The notes under the pieces: generated by a model
The model's database searches: none
Told to the model about the DNA's origin: nothing
Seen by the model: only the letters and a program-made list of their open reading frames with translations
Position numbers and translations under genes: made by a program
Part shown: positions 14,884-23,986 of the stretch, in pieces
Layout: each line of letters begins with the position of its first letter
Position numbering within the stretch: position 1 is the stretch's first letter
Origin: Pseudanabaena galeata CCNP1313
Lineage (GTDB): Bacteria > Cyanobacteriota > Cyanobacteriia > Pseudanabaenales > Pseudanabaenaceae
Direction: 5' to 3'
Assembly: GCF_029910235.1 (NCBI RefSeq)
Contig: NZ_CP112874.1
Span: forward strand, 558,001 to 622,000
Length of the DNA stretch: 64,000 bases

Positions 14884-15972
14884 TTAGATCGACAAAGGTA
14901 CATCCATCCATTTTTTTTGTAGGTGAGACTCTTGGGTTAAATCCATGAGCAACTGTGACCAAGCACCTTCGTAAAGACTCGGAGTCATGGGTTGACCTGA
15001 TTGAATTGACTTGACCCAGCGATCGCATATGGACAGCACAGGTGCAAGCCGACCATCAGTATAGGTTTTTGGAAGGTCATATTCAGTCGGAATTGGTAGG
15101 ATTTCCATGTCGGTGCGATCGATTTTGCCTTGTCGCAAACTGAAGCCATGCACATAATCAGCTTGATTGGAACTGCCTAGCACTAAGGTTCCATTTTCAC
15201 CATAAACCGTTAGCCAATGCCCCCGACCGCGATAGGTGACAGTACTGAGAGAAATATTACAGGGAGTTCCATCGGCTAGTTCTAAGAGAATATTACAGGT
15301 ATCATCGGCATCGACGGGACGCATAACACCATCAGTATCGGGGCGTTCAGTAATGCCTGTGCTGAGTTGACCTGAGAGACTTTTGATATCGCCAAATAGC
15401 CAACGTACATAATCAAAGGCATGGGAACCGATCGCACCTAATGCACCACCACCAAAAGCTTTTTGGCTATACCAATTCCAAACCCGATTAGGATCGGCGC
15501 GTCCTTGCACTAGCCAATCAATTTGAATTAGTCTTTTTTTGCCCACATGATTCTGGTCTAATAGATGTTTGAAATATCGCCATTGCGGAACACAACGAAA
15601 TTCAAAATCAGTGGCAGTGATGACTTGAAGTTCTTGAGCAAGACGATAGAGAGCGATCGCCTCTTGAAAATTCATGGTCACAGGCTTTTCTAGCAAAATA
15701 TGCTTGCCCGCTTCGATCGCTGCTTTTGCCTGCTCATAATGAAAACTTGGCGGTGTGGAGATGGTGACAGCTTGGACTTGTGGCAGTGCAAGTAAATCTT
15801 CAAGGCGATCGCAAGCATGGGGAATGTTAAATTTATCAGCTATTTGCTGAGCTTTGAGGCGATCGCGATGATACACCGCCGCAACTTCTGTATCAGGATG
15901 AATTTGTAGAGCAGGAATATGGATAAGCTGTCCAAATCCTGTTCCAATAATGCCAACACCAATTTTTGTCAT
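14884..15972 (-). CDS. Gfo/Idh/MocA-family oxidoreductase
   Basis: 362 residues. An N-terminal Rossmann motif (GVGIIGTGFGQLIHIPALQ) is followed by the EKPV block (LLEKPVTMNFQEA), with its catalytic lysine, and a C-terminal beta-sheet domain (FGGGALGAIGSHAFDYVRWL). These NAD(P)-dependent enzymes act on sugars, inositols or biliverdin-like substrates. The particular substrate cannot be read from sequence. No neighbouring sugar genes. ATG at 15972 is clear. Confidence 0.85.
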   Translation of the reverse strand: MTKIGVGIIGTGFGQLIHIPALQIHPDTEVAAVYHRDRLKAQQIADKFNIPHACDRLEDLLALPQVQAVTISTPPSFHYEQAKAAIEAGKHILLEKPVTMNFQEAIALYRLAQELQVITATDFEFRCVPQWRYFKHLLDQNHVGKKRLIQIDWLVQGRADPNRVWNWYSQKAFGGGALGAIGSHAFDYVRWLFGDIKSLSGQLSTGITERPDTDGVMRPVDADDTCNILLELADGTPCNISLSTVTYRGRGHWLTVYGENGTLVLGSSNQADYVHGFSLRQGKIDRTDMEILPIPTEYDLPKTYTDGRLAPVLSICDRWVKSIQSGQPMTPSLYEGAWSQLLMDLTQESHLQKKWMDVPLSI

Positions 15973-16002
15973 ATTTTTTCTAAGGGTTCAATAAAATCTC
16001 TG

Positions 16003-16080
16003 AGAGATCCCCCTCAATCCCCCTTAAAAAGGGGGAAGAATTAATTCTCCCCCCTTTTTAAGGGGGGCTGGGGGGGATCT
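16003..16080. repeat. inverted repeat of the GATCCCCCTN-AATCCCCCTTAAAAAGGGGG type
   Basis: AGATCCCCCTCAATCCCCC, then TTAAAAAGGGGG; AATTCTCCCCCCTTTTT, then AAGGGGGGCTGGGGGGGATCT. The outer arms AGATCCCCC/GGGGGGATCT pair across 78 bp. This GC-run repeat type is widespread in cyanobacterial intergenic DNA. Lies between two minus-strand genes. Confidence 0.75.
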
Positions 16081-16101
16081 GAATTAATTCTTGAATGGGT
16101 T

Positions 16102-16710
16102 CTAAAACTCTATTCCTGCTTGAGCTTTGACACCTTGCTCTCTAAAAGGATGTTTGACAAGTTCCATTCTCGTTACTAAGTCAGCAACTTCAATTAGTTC
16201 AGGAGGTGCGCCTCGACCAGTGAGAATCACATGGGAATCAGCAGGTTTCTCTTTTAAACCAGCAATTACCGTTTCCACATCAAGATAGCCGAGTTTGAGA
16301 GCAATATTTACCTCGTCTAGCAAAACTAGTTTGTATTCAGGATTTTTGATATAGCCCAGCCCCACTTCCCAAGCTTCTTTAGTTTTGGCAATATCGCGAT
16401 CGCGGTCTTGGGTTTCCCATGTGAAGCCTTCGCCCAAAGCCTGAAAAACGAGTTGATCCTGCCACATTTCAAAAACTTTCTTTTCCGCAGGTTCCCACGC
16501 ACCTTTGATAAATTGGACGATCGCGACTTTATATCCATGCCCTAGCGATCGCAATACCATCCCCAAAGCGGCGGTCGTTTTGCCTTTGCCATCACCAGTG
16601 TTGATAATGATCAGCCCTTTTTCGAGTTTACGCTCTGCGACTCGCTGATGTTGTACCTCTTGGCGGCGTTGCATCTTGGTGCGATGTTGTTCGGCGGTAA
16701 GTTCAGTCAT
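16102..16710 (-). CDS. cobO: cob(I)alamin adenosyltransferase, CobO/BtuR type
   Basis: 202 residues from the ATG preceded by AGGAA (a TTG nine codons upstream is less likely). The P-loop INTGDGKGKTTAALGMVLRS is the family hallmark. Next come VQFIKGAWEPAEKKVF, LVLLDEVNIALKLGYL and VILTGRGAPPELIEVADL. It transfers the adenosyl group of ATP to Co(I) corrinoid in cobalamin salvage and synthesis. The N-terminal extension is basic and helical. No cobalamin riboswitch is recognisable upstream. Confidence 0.92.
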   Translation of the reverse strand: MTELTAEQHRTKMQRRQEVQHQRVAERKLEKGLIIINTGDGKGKTTAALGMVLRSLGHGYKVAIVQFIKGAWEPAEKKVFEMWQDQLVFQALGEGFTWETQDRDRDIAKTKEAWEVGLGYIKNPEYKLVLLDEVNIALKLGYLDVETVIAGLKEKPADSHVILTGRGAPPELIEVADLVTRMELVKHPFREQGVKAQAGIEF

Positions 16711-16792
16711 AAAGGATTCCTGTTGAGCGGCAGTCAAGTATTGAGTTGCTAAAACATTTTATCGCAACCGTCATAATGCTTAGAAAAAATTA

Positions 16793-16848
16793 AACCCAAA
16801 AAAGTTAGGGTCGGTTGCGAAGCAACCGACCCTAACTTTTTTGGGTTT
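16793..16848. repeat. long hairpin in divergent intergenic region
   Basis: AACCCAAAAAAGTTAGGGTC, GGTTGC-GAA-GCAACC, then GACCCTAACTTTTTTGGGTT: perfect ~26-bp stem between divergent cobO and the exchanger gene, hence not simply a terminator. Confidence 0.8.
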
Positions 16849-16886
16849 TGTTGGTATATTTAGCCTTGACGCTACAACGGCTGAAT

Positions 16887-17969
16887 ATGTTTAAAAAAAT
16901 CTTCTCCTATGGTTTGCTTGCGTTTGTACCTATATCGGTCATCGGTCACTTGCTAGGATGGAATTCGACTCTGGTGTTTGTGACCTCCGCGATCGCAATT
17001 TTGCCCTTAGCAGGTTGGCTTAGCACCGCAACTGAGGAAATCTCGGTAGTTTTAGGGCCTTCATGGGGCGGTTTGTTAAATGCGACTTTTGGTAATGCGA
17101 CGGAGCTTATCATTGCGATCGTAGCTCTGAATGCAGGGTTTACTAGCGTGGTTAAAGCTAGCATCACGGGTTCAATCATTGGCAATCTATTACTGGTAAT
17201 GGGCTTGTCCATGTTTTTGGGTGGACTACGTTATAAGGAACAGGAATTTCAGCCAACCATGGCGCGATTAAATGCTTCGGTCATGAATTTGGCTGTAATT
17301 GCAATTTTGTTGCCCACAGCCGCAAATTTTACGACTGTGGGGATTAGTGAAGAAATTTTACAAAAGCTATCGATTTCAGTGGCGATCGTCCTGATTATCG
17401 TCTATTGTCTAACACTTCTATTCTCGATGAAAACCCATGCCTATCTCTATGACGTAGGCAAATCAGAAGCAGATGATGTGGAGGAAGAAGAAGGGCATCC
17501 ACAGGAAATCAATCTTAAATTGTGGATTTCAGTTCTACTGGGAGTAACTTTGTTGGTTGCTTTGGAATCTGAGCTTTTAGTGGGAACTTTAGAAGAGGCA
17601 ACAGCCCAACTCGGCTTAACAGAACTATTTACTGGGGTAATCGTCTTGCCAATTATCGGTAATGCTGCTGAGCATACAACGGCGATTACGGTAGCGATGA
17701 AGAACAAAATGGAACTATCGGTATCGGTTGCCGTGGGTTCGAGTATGCAAATCGCGCTATTTGTTGCTCCGTTGCTGGTGATTATCGGTTGGTTTATGGG
17801 TCAACCTATGGATTTAAATTTTAATCCATTTGAGTTAGTGGCGGTTGCTGTGGCGGTACTGATTGCCAACTCGATTAGTTCTGATGGGCGATCGAATTGG
17901 CTAGAGGGGTCTTTGCTAGTAGCAACATACGCAATTCTAGGCTTTGCATTCTATTTTCAACCAGTCTAA
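16887..17969 (+). CDS. cax: calcium/proton exchanger (CaCA superfamily, CAX)
   Basis: 360 residues with about 11 hydrophobic segments. The two conserved CaCA repeats are plain: GNATELIIAIVAL near residue 75-90 and GNAAEHTTAITVAMKNKMEL near 255-275. Between them is an acidic cytoplasmic loop (KSEADDVEEEEGHP). CAX proteins export Ca2+ from cytoplasm in exchange for H+. The ATG at 16887 starts MFKKIFSYG; an in-frame TTG 39 bp upstream lies within the hairpin and is rejected. A strong hairpin follows the stop. Confidence 0.92.
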   Translation: MFKKIFSYGLLAFVPISVIGHLLGWNSTLVFVTSAIAILPLAGWLSTATEEISVVLGPSWGGLLNATFGNATELIIAIVALNAGFTSVVKASITGSIIGNLLLVMGLSMFLGGLRYKEQEFQPTMARLNASVMNLAVIAILLPTAANFTTVGISEEILQKLSISVAIVLIIVYCLTLLFSMKTHAYLYDVGKSEADDVEEEEGHPQEINLKLWISVLLGVTLLVALESELLVGTLEEATAQLGLTELFTGVIVLPIIGNAAEHTTAITVAMKNKMELSVSVAVGSSMQIALFVAPLLVIIGWFMGQPMDLNFNPFELVAVAVAVLIANSISSDGRSNWLEGSLLVATYAILGFAFYFQPV

Positions 17970-18001
17970 ACAAAAGCGGCGCATTGCGCCGCTTTTGTTT
18001 T
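17969..18001 (+). terminator. terminator of the exchanger gene
   Basis: AACAAAAGCGGCGCA-TTG... hairpin (AAAAGCGGCGC/GCGCCGCTTTT) with T-rich end, which reads in both directions between the convergent exchanger and HNH genes. Confidence 0.85.
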
Positions 18002-18251
18002 AATCGCTATACAATCTCCGAAAGCGTGGATCAAGTTTGGCGCTTTTCTCTCGATTACATTTTGCACAAAGAGTTTGAAGATTACTCAAGTCATTAGCTC
18101 CACCTTGTGCTAGCGGGATAATGTGATCAACTTGTAAGCTTTTAGCAGTAAGGTCAATTTTGTGACAGCTTTGACATTGATAATTATTCCTCTCAAAAAC
18201 ACATTTTCTAGCTTCAGGGGGGATTTTTATGCGCGACGTTTTATCAGTCAT
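18000..18251 (-). CDS. HNH endonuclease domain protein
   Basis: 83 residues, essentially one HNH domain: C26-x-x-C29 (YQCQSCHKI), the DH of LQVDHIIPLAQGG (D42-H43), N58 in DLSNLQTLC, and C62-x-x-C65 (LCAKCNREKS). The four cysteines bind a structural zinc and the HNH residues a catalytic metal. Small solitary HNH proteins may be nicking nucleases, but the target is unknown. Starts at the ATG at 18251. It ends in the terminator shared with the exchanger. Confidence 0.85.
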   Translation of the reverse strand: MTDKTSRIKIPPEARKCVFERNNYQCQSCHKIDLTAKSLQVDHIIPLAQGGANDLSNLQTLCAKCNREKSAKLDPRFRRLYSD

Positions 18252-18278
18252 AGATATAGAATTGGTGATTTATACAAG

Positions 18279-19586
18279 TTAAATTCTAGCTAAGATAACG
18301 TAGTCATCAAGAATATAATAACAATCAAATCTTAAATTAAATAGACTCTTTTTGATTGGAGAAAGATGTTTTTGAAGAGGTAAATTTTCTTTTGCAAATT
18401 CATGAATAAGCATATTCATTTTTCCTCTCTGCATAGTAGAGTCTACTCGTTTATACCAAACCAACTTCAAAGAAAATGAGTCAATAAAGTCTTGAATGAT
18501 TTCAGCTTCGATTTCTTTTGTTTTTCTCTTCTCATCAAACAGAGAAAATAGTTTACTAGCTTGCACAATTAAGATAACATAACCATCCTTAGCAAGATGC
18601 TTTTGAAAAATATCTGAATAGATTTGTGTGGAAGTTGCTCGGCGATCATACTCCCAAAAGAAACAGTGAGAGACAACGATAAAATCAAAAAACTCTACAG
18701 GTAAATTGTCAACTTTTTGTTTGTAGTAATCGAACAAGTTAGAACTATCTAATCTCCAGAAAGTATTACTAGATGGATGATTATCTGAAGTGTATTCTTG
18801 CCAAAATTCTAAACCTATTTTTAAGAATAAATCTTGTTGTTCTAATGCATGATAATTTATATGCATCGAAGTTTCTAATCCACTCTTATGAAGACGTTCA
18901 ATTAAGCCTGCTAGTCCATACAACATCGTTCCATGGCCTGCGGCGACATCTAAAATCTTTAAGTTGTTTTTTAACTTGCCAGAGCGGTAAATTAAAAACC
19001 ATGCAAGATAGCTACAGTAAGTATTATCTAGGAAATACTCTAATAAATATACATATTCAATTAAAGGATAACTGTAATCAGGATCTTTACCTAATTTAAC
19101 TTTTTTAAGTTCTTGATAGGCTAATCGAATTTCATCTGGATGATAGTCACTAAGATTCCTATTTATATAATTTGCTAGCTTAGATTCCAACTCATCAAAA
19201 ACTTCATTGTCAATTCCTGTGAATTGTAAAAATTCAGTATCTCCAGATTCAAATCTAAATTTTGTCTCGTGACAAATAAATTTAACAATCTCAGAATTAA
19301 CTTCAATCGTGTCATTTGCTAACTTTGTTGTAACAGGTAGAGCAACTAAATTTTGACTCTCATGGATTTCTGATACTCGCTTGCGTAAGCCTAGAGTCTC
19401 TTTTTTATAAATATCTAAACTGGAAATCAGTCTTTGATTTTCCAGATATAGAGATTCTAGAATAGAAAGATTAGCATCAGATTTTTGGATTTCCTGAAAT
19501 ATTTTTTCGGCAAGCTTAAACTTTTTCCCCTTTAAAGCAGATGAAAACTGGTAGGAACGCCACCAGCTTTTAAACAAATTAATCAT
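18279..19586 (-). CDS. class I SAM-dependent methyltransferase with N-terminal helical extension
   Basis: 435 residues. The first ~100 are helical (KLAEKIFQEIQKSDANLSIL, a possible coiled coil). Motif I appears as LKILDVAAGHGTMLYGLAGL (about 206-225), and FFDFIVVSHCFFWEYDRRA and KDGYVILIVQASKLFSLF match later Rossmann strands. Substrate unknown. Start and stop of the upstream radical SAM gene overlap (TAATG), so the two are translationally coupled. Base composition is AT-richer than its neighbours, hinting at transfer. Confidence 0.7.
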   Translation of the reverse strand: MINLFKSWWRSYQFSSALKGKKFKLAEKIFQEIQKSDANLSILESLYLENQRLISSLDIYKKETLGLRKRVSEIHESQNLVALPVTTKLANDTIEVNSEIVKFICHETKFRFESGDTEFLQFTGIDNEVFDELESKLANYINRNLSDYHPDEIRLAYQELKKVKLGKDPDYSYPLIEYVYLLEYFLDNTYCSYLAWFLIYRSGKLKNNLKILDVAAGHGTMLYGLAGLIERLHKSGLETSMHINYHALEQQDLFLKIGLEFWQEYTSDNHPSSNTFWRLDSSNLFDYYKQKVDNLPVEFFDFIVVSHCFFWEYDRRATSTQIYSDIFQKHLAKDGYVILIVQASKLFSLFDEKRKTKEIEAEIIQDFIDSFSLKLVWYKRVDSTMQRGKMNMLIHEFAKENLPLQKHLSPIKKSLFNLRFDCYYILDDYVILARI

Positions 19587-20443
19587 TAGTCATACCCAAA
19601 TCCGTTTTTTCCTTCCCTTATGTCTATATTAGGCGAAAAGTTAACCAAATCACACAATTCTTGCTTAAATATCTCATATTGTTCTGCTTCATTGTCATAC
19701 CACCAAGCATATTTAGATTGCAAAGCGATCGCTTCTTCACGGGTACTAGCAACTAACGACTTCTTTTGGTTAGCATGAAAAGGCTGGATGACAATTCTTT
19801 CGGCGATCGCTAATTTTTGTAAAAAGGCTTTCTTCTCTTCAGGTAGTGTGGGTAAAAGTGGGGTGATTGTAACTGAATATTTGGCACTAGAAAGACTATG
19901 TTGAAGCTTACCAAGAGCTTGTAATCTGGCAATAATACTCGGTGACTTTGGTTCAAAGTCTTTTCTTACTGACTCGCTACCTGTAGGAATACTAATATTA
20001 ATTCGTAGGTATTGCAGCTTTTGCAAAATATCAATGTCTCGGACAATCATCGGACTACGGGTCTGAATCACCAGTATTGGCTGAAATTTGGTCATCACCT
20101 CTAAAAGTTGCCGCGTCAGTTTTTGCTTTGACTCAATCGCTTGATATGGGTCAGTAACGCTACTCATATAAATACGAGGCGGAATATCTGGATGTTTTCT
20201 TTTCCATCGAGCTAACTCTAATTCCAATAATTCAACAGCATTTTGTTTGATGATTACCCAGTCACCCCATTCCTTCCTAAGCTTTTGATTTGGGCTAAAG
20301 GCTGCTGCATAGCAATAACTACAGCCATATTGACAGCCTTGATATGGGTTTAAAGTAAAGTCATAAGCATTGATAAATCCGCTTGCCTTGGTGAGCAAAG
20401 ATTTCGCATCTTTAGTGTAAATTGCAGCTTTTCCGAATAGCAT
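19586..20443 (-). CDS. radical SAM protein, SplB-like (COG1533)
   Basis: 285 residues. The radical SAM cluster motif is C37-x3-C41-x2-C44 in NPYQGCQYGCSYCYAAAFSP. Next come MSSVTDPYQAIESKQKLTRQ and ILVIQTRSPMIVRDIDILQ, typical of the spore-photoproduct-lyase-like COG1533 group. The substrate is not predictable. It is coupled to the methyltransferase gene, suggesting that the two act on the same molecule. ATG at 20443, 14 bp from ribD. Confidence 0.85.
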   Translation of the reverse strand: MLFGKAAIYTKDAKSLLTKASGFINAYDFTLNPYQGCQYGCSYCYAAAFSPNQKLRKEWGDWVIIKQNAVELLELELARWKRKHPDIPPRIYMSSVTDPYQAIESKQKLTRQLLEVMTKFQPILVIQTRSPMIVRDIDILQKLQYLRINISIPTGSESVRKDFEPKSPSIIARLQALGKLQHSLSSAKYSVTITPLLPTLPEEKKAFLQKLAIAERIVIQPFHANQKKSLVASTREEAIALQSKYAWWYDNEAEQYEIFKQELCDLVNFSPNIDIREGKNGFGYD

Positions 20444-20457
20444 AGTTGTCTATCACA

Positions 20458-21573
20458 TTAGTTTAGATAGCCAGTAATTAAGAAGTCTGTACCAACTTGT
20501 TGAAACTGCGATCGCTCTAGACTCATCGCGTCAGTCATCATCATTAATCCTAGATCATCAATAGGACTAGGAGCCGTAAATCCCCCGATCAACTTAGGCG
20601 CAATAAAAGCATAAACTTTTTGTACCATCTTAGCCTTAATGGCGGATGCACCTAAACGCCCTCCGCATTCCCATAAAACTGTATTACAACCTCGCTTACC
20701 CAAATCTTGCATCACAAATTCAGGAGATATATCCTCTAGTTCAAGAACTTCAACTTGGCGATCGCGTAGCTTTTGCTTTAATTGAGGATTGATATTAGGT
20801 AGAGTGACTAGCAAAGTTTTTTCAGTGTCTGTAACTTTCCATAAATTCGCTTCATCAGGTAGATCACAACTTTGAGTTACTACTACTCGCAAAGGGGAAT
20901 GTACACTCAATCCATGAGTATTTAAGTGGGGATTATCGAGCCTAACAGTATTGCCACCTGTAATAATTGCATCACATCCCACTCTCAAGTCATGCACTAA
21001 AAGCCGCGCTTCTGCACCAGTAATCCAATAGCTATGCCCAGAAGTCGTCGCGATTTTGCCATCAAGAGTCATCGCGTATTTAAAAATGCCAAAGGGTAAA
21101 TTCGTTTTCATGCGATAGAAGAATGCTTCATTGAGATTCCAGCATTGCTGTTCTAAAATACCTGTAGTAACTTTCACACCTGCCGCCAGCAAGCGATCGC
21201 GACCAGTGCCAGATACTTGTGGATTAGCATCGATCGCACCAATGACCACCTCACCAATTCCTGCTTTGATAATAGCTTCCGAACAAGGCGGCGTGCGTCC
21301 GTAATGATTGCAAGGCTCTAGATTGACATATAAAGTAGCATCTTGTAAATCTTCACCCGTTTGCTGCGCGGCGCGAATTGCAAATATCTCTGCATGAGGT
21401 TCCCCTGCCCTAGGATGGAATCCTTCCCCTAATATCTGTCCATTTCTCACAATTACACTTCCCACCATTGGATTTGGTGCTGTTTGTCCTCGTGCCTTTT
21501 TCGCCAAATCAATACAGCGTTGCATCCAGCGATCGTGCTGCGTGGTTGACTCTTGATCTATGTTTTCTAACAT
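20458..21573 (-). CDS. ribD: bifunctional riboflavin deaminase/reductase
   Basis: 371 residues. The N-terminal deaminase domain shows the zinc motif GEPHAEIFAIRAA and PCNHYGRTPPCSEAI, and the reductase domain starts at KYAMTLDGKIATTSGHSYWI with DAIITGGNTVRLDNP. Catalyses the second and third steps of riboflavin synthesis (deamination of the pyrimidine, then NADPH reduction of the ribosyl group). Full length for RibD. Stands alone, without other rib genes in the window. Confidence 0.95.
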   Translation of the reverse strand: MLENIDQESTTQHDRWMQRCIDLAKKARGQTAPNPMVGSVIVRNGQILGEGFHPRAGEPHAEIFAIRAAQQTGEDLQDATLYVNLEPCNHYGRTPPCSEAIIKAGIGEVVIGAIDANPQVSGTGRDRLLAAGVKVTTGILEQQCWNLNEAFFYRMKTNLPFGIFKYAMTLDGKIATTSGHSYWITGAEARLLVHDLRVGCDAIITGGNTVRLDNPHLNTHGLSVHSPLRVVVTQSCDLPDEANLWKVTDTEKTLLVTLPNINPQLKQKLRDRQVEVLELEDISPEFVMQDLGKRGCNTVLWECGGRLGASAIKAKMVQKVYAFIAPKLIGGFTAPSPIDDLGLMMMTDAMSLERSQFQQVGTDFLITGYLN

Positions 21574-21676
21574 GTAGACTTTATCTGAAAAATTATAAAT
21601 GTATAGTCTGTGCTAAAGCCCCTCCCATTTTACCATTGCACCAACTTCCCCAGATTGTCGAAAAATGCTTGTGATT

Positions 21677-21732
21677 GCCTAAAATAGATTAATCAGTAAC
21701 CCTACAAGTTGCTGGTTAATCTATTTTAGGCA
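21677..21732. repeat. 16-bp inverted repeat upstream of the helicase-like gene
   Basis: GCCTAAAATAGATTAA and TTAATCTATTTTAGGC form a perfect 16-bp stem with a 24-nt loop, ending 8 bp before the ATG at 21741. Could be a leader structure or an operator. Confidence 0.75.
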
Positions 21733-21740
21733 TTGTCATC

Positions 21741-23798
21741 ATGAATTTATGGATTGAGGGTGGTAGTTGGAGTGGCAAGACTGAGCGCCTAGTTCAGAAG
21801 TTTAGTGATTGGGCTGAAACAGATTTTGCTTACCAAGCAAATCCTCAAGCAGCATCGCAAAGAGTTTTAGCTCTCACTGTCGATTCCCAACAACGTCGCC
21901 ACCTTAGCGATCGCCTGATGATTGCTACCCATGGCAGCTATCCCGTCACCGCCATAACTCCCCTTAGTTTTTTTCGTGATGAAGTGCGGTTGTTCTGGAC
22001 ATTGTTAGTTAAGAACCTAGATTTTAAAGCTCAGTTTCCCTTACTTCTGAGAGTTGAGAATGAGCAAGAACTTGCGAATAAGCTCTGGAAAAATCGCATC
22101 GAAACGGGAACTCTGCTAATGGAAGGGGTTGGGCGCGATCGCCTTGTACGTAGATTATTAGATTTGTTTCTATTGGCGGCTTATGGGGGGCGTGAGATCA
22201 CTGAAATTCCTGCAATTTTAAATGCTGGTATCGAGACTAATGTGATCGACAATCTTGAAGATACTGAGAACAACATATTAGAACAATGGCAAGAAATTGG
22301 TGAAGCTTTACTAGAGTGGCGCAAATATTGCTGGGATCGCGGATTGCTTACCTATGGAATCATTACGGATTTGTTTGCTCATTACTTACTTCCCAATCCT
22401 CAATATCAACGGAAACTCAAAGAGAGATTTCGATATATAATTGTTGATCGCGCCGATGAGATGCCAGCGATCGCCTGTGACTTATGCAAGTTTCTGCTTA
22501 AGAATGGGGCGATTGGAATGTTTACTTTTAATCCTGATGGATCGGCAAGGTTGGGATTAGGAGCAGATCCTGAATATTGGCAAGTACTTAAAGCTGAATG
22601 CGAAATCATCAATTTACCCCATGCTGACAATACTTTGGGTGCTAAAGTCTCTGAATCAGTTCTACAAGTCGTCAACGAACCAATTTTACAATTTATTGAA
22701 CCTTACGCTAACATTCATTCCATTGAATCAGTTTCACGGGCTAAGCTATTCCGTAATGTTGCCGAAACGATTGTGGAAGCGATCTCCTCTGGAGCAGTCA
22801 AAGCCAACGAGATCGCAATCATTGCCCCCGGTTTAGATAATATTGCCAATTACGCAATTATTGAAATTCTTCGCAAAAAGAATATTAAGATTACGCCCCT
22901 CGACGATCAACGGCCATTATCCTATTCGGCTCAAGTGCGATCGCTACTAACTCTAATCTCACTGGTCTATCCCAATCTCGGTCAACTGGTTAGCCGAGAT
23001 CACATTGCCGAGATGTTGGTGGTAATTACTGAAGCGATCGATCCAGTGCGGGCTGGAATGCTCGCTGACTATTGCTTTGCTAGACATCCCGAAACTCCGC
23101 AACTCCTAGAAGCTGAAACCTATAATCAATGGAATCGCCTTGGCTATGCAGCCACTCAAGCCTACGAAAAATTACGGCAATGGATAGAACAACAATCGCC
23201 CAAGGATGCTCCATTATTATTTATAGATCGTGCTATTCAGGCTTTCTTTAAACCACGCAAGCTTAATTATGAACATACAGCGACTTTACAATCACTGATT
23301 GAAACTGCTCAGTACTATTGGCAACTGGGATATCGCCTCGATCTAGAAGATGCGGTCATTCTCGAAAATTTTATTCAACTAATTCGGCAAGGTACTGTCA
23401 CGGCAAATCCCTATGCCCCTAATCAACCTGAAGATAGCGTAGTCCTCGCGACAATTATCCAATATCGGATGGCAAGACCAAACCCCGCACATCGTTGGCA
23501 ATTTTGGTTAGATGCTAGTTCTGATCTTTGGTTACAGGGTGGAGCCGCGTCTCTATTTGGTGCGCCGCTTTTTCTTAAGGGTTGGAATGGGGAACGATGG
23601 ACAATCGAGAATCAACGTGATGCCGATATGCAAAGGTTACAGAGATTGCTTAGGGATTTGCTGGATCGCACAGGCGATCGCTTATATCTCTGTCACAGTG
23701 AACTCAGCACTAATGGACAGATCCAAAACGGGGTATTACTTCCACTAATTGAGATTAGCACCACAATCTCTTCCGATGATATTCAAGAAACCATTTAA
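21741..23798 (+). CDS. helicase-fold ATPase resembling AddB/RecB-type recombination proteins
   Basis: 685 residues. A clear P-loop opens the protein (IEGGSWSGKTERLVQKF, 5-21), then a RVLALTVDSQQRRHLSDRL block like motif Ia of UvrD/AddB proteins. FRYIIVDRADEMPAIACDLC is a Walker B-like segment (D-x-A-D-E). An SF1-like second domain follows (NEIAIIAPGLDNIANYAIIE, LLTLISLVYPNLGQL). No C-terminal nuclease domain or Fe-S cysteines are apparent, which would distinguish it from AddB. Annotated variably in cyanobacteria. Probable role in DNA repair by fold only. Confidence 0.65.
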   Translation: MNLWIEGGSWSGKTERLVQKFSDWAETDFAYQANPQAASQRVLALTVDSQQRRHLSDRLMIATHGSYPVTAITPLSFFRDEVRLFWTLLVKNLDFKAQFPLLLRVENEQELANKLWKNRIETGTLLMEGVGRDRLVRRLLDLFLLAAYGGREITEIPAILNAGIETNVIDNLEDTENNILEQWQEIGEALLEWRKYCWDRGLLTYGIITDLFAHYLLPNPQYQRKLKERFRYIIVDRADEMPAIACDLCKFLLKNGAIGMFTFNPDGSARLGLGADPEYWQVLKAECEIINLPHADNTLGAKVSESVLQVVNEPILQFIEPYANIHSIESVSRAKLFRNVAETIVEAISSGAVKANEIAIIAPGLDNIANYAIIEILRKKNIKITPLDDQRPLSYSAQVRSLLTLISLVYPNLGQLVSRDHIAEMLVVITEAIDPVRAGMLADYCFARHPETPQLLEAETYNQWNRLGYAATQAYEKLRQWIEQQSPKDAPLLFIDRAIQAFFKPRKLNYEHTATLQSLIETAQYYWQLGYRLDLEDAVILENFIQLIRQGTVTANPYAPNQPEDSVVLATIIQYRMARPNPAHRWQFWLDASSDLWLQGGAASLFGAPLFLKGWNGERWTIENQRDADMQRLQRLLRDLLDRTGDRLYLCHSELSTNGQIQNGVLLPLIEISTTISSDDIQETI

Positions 23799-23986
23799 GA
23801 ATTACTTGCTGCGATTAAAAGCCAAGCAGGGCAACCACGGGGCGATTGCCCCTACCTAAAAAATTTAGAACCTTGTAAGGGCTGCGCCCCCGTGCCAGCC
23901 CAAGACTTACGCAATTGATGGAAATCCTTTTACCTAACAACAGTTATGATTAGGACTTACTAGAATACAAACTACGGGAGTTATTG
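23799..23986. other. short intergenic region with a cyanobacterial-type repeat
   Basis: CAACCACGGGGCGATTGCCC followed by CTACC, and later GGGCTGCGCCCCCGTGCC, resembles the common dispersed GGGGCGA(T)TGCCCC cyanobacterial repeat. The gdhA ribosome-binding GGGAG precedes the start. No gene. Confidence 0.55.

Noticed and set aside
16711-16792. Cobalamin riboswitch upstream of cobO
   Set aside because: No B12-box-like sequence or fitting length; only a short spacer and a hairpin are present.
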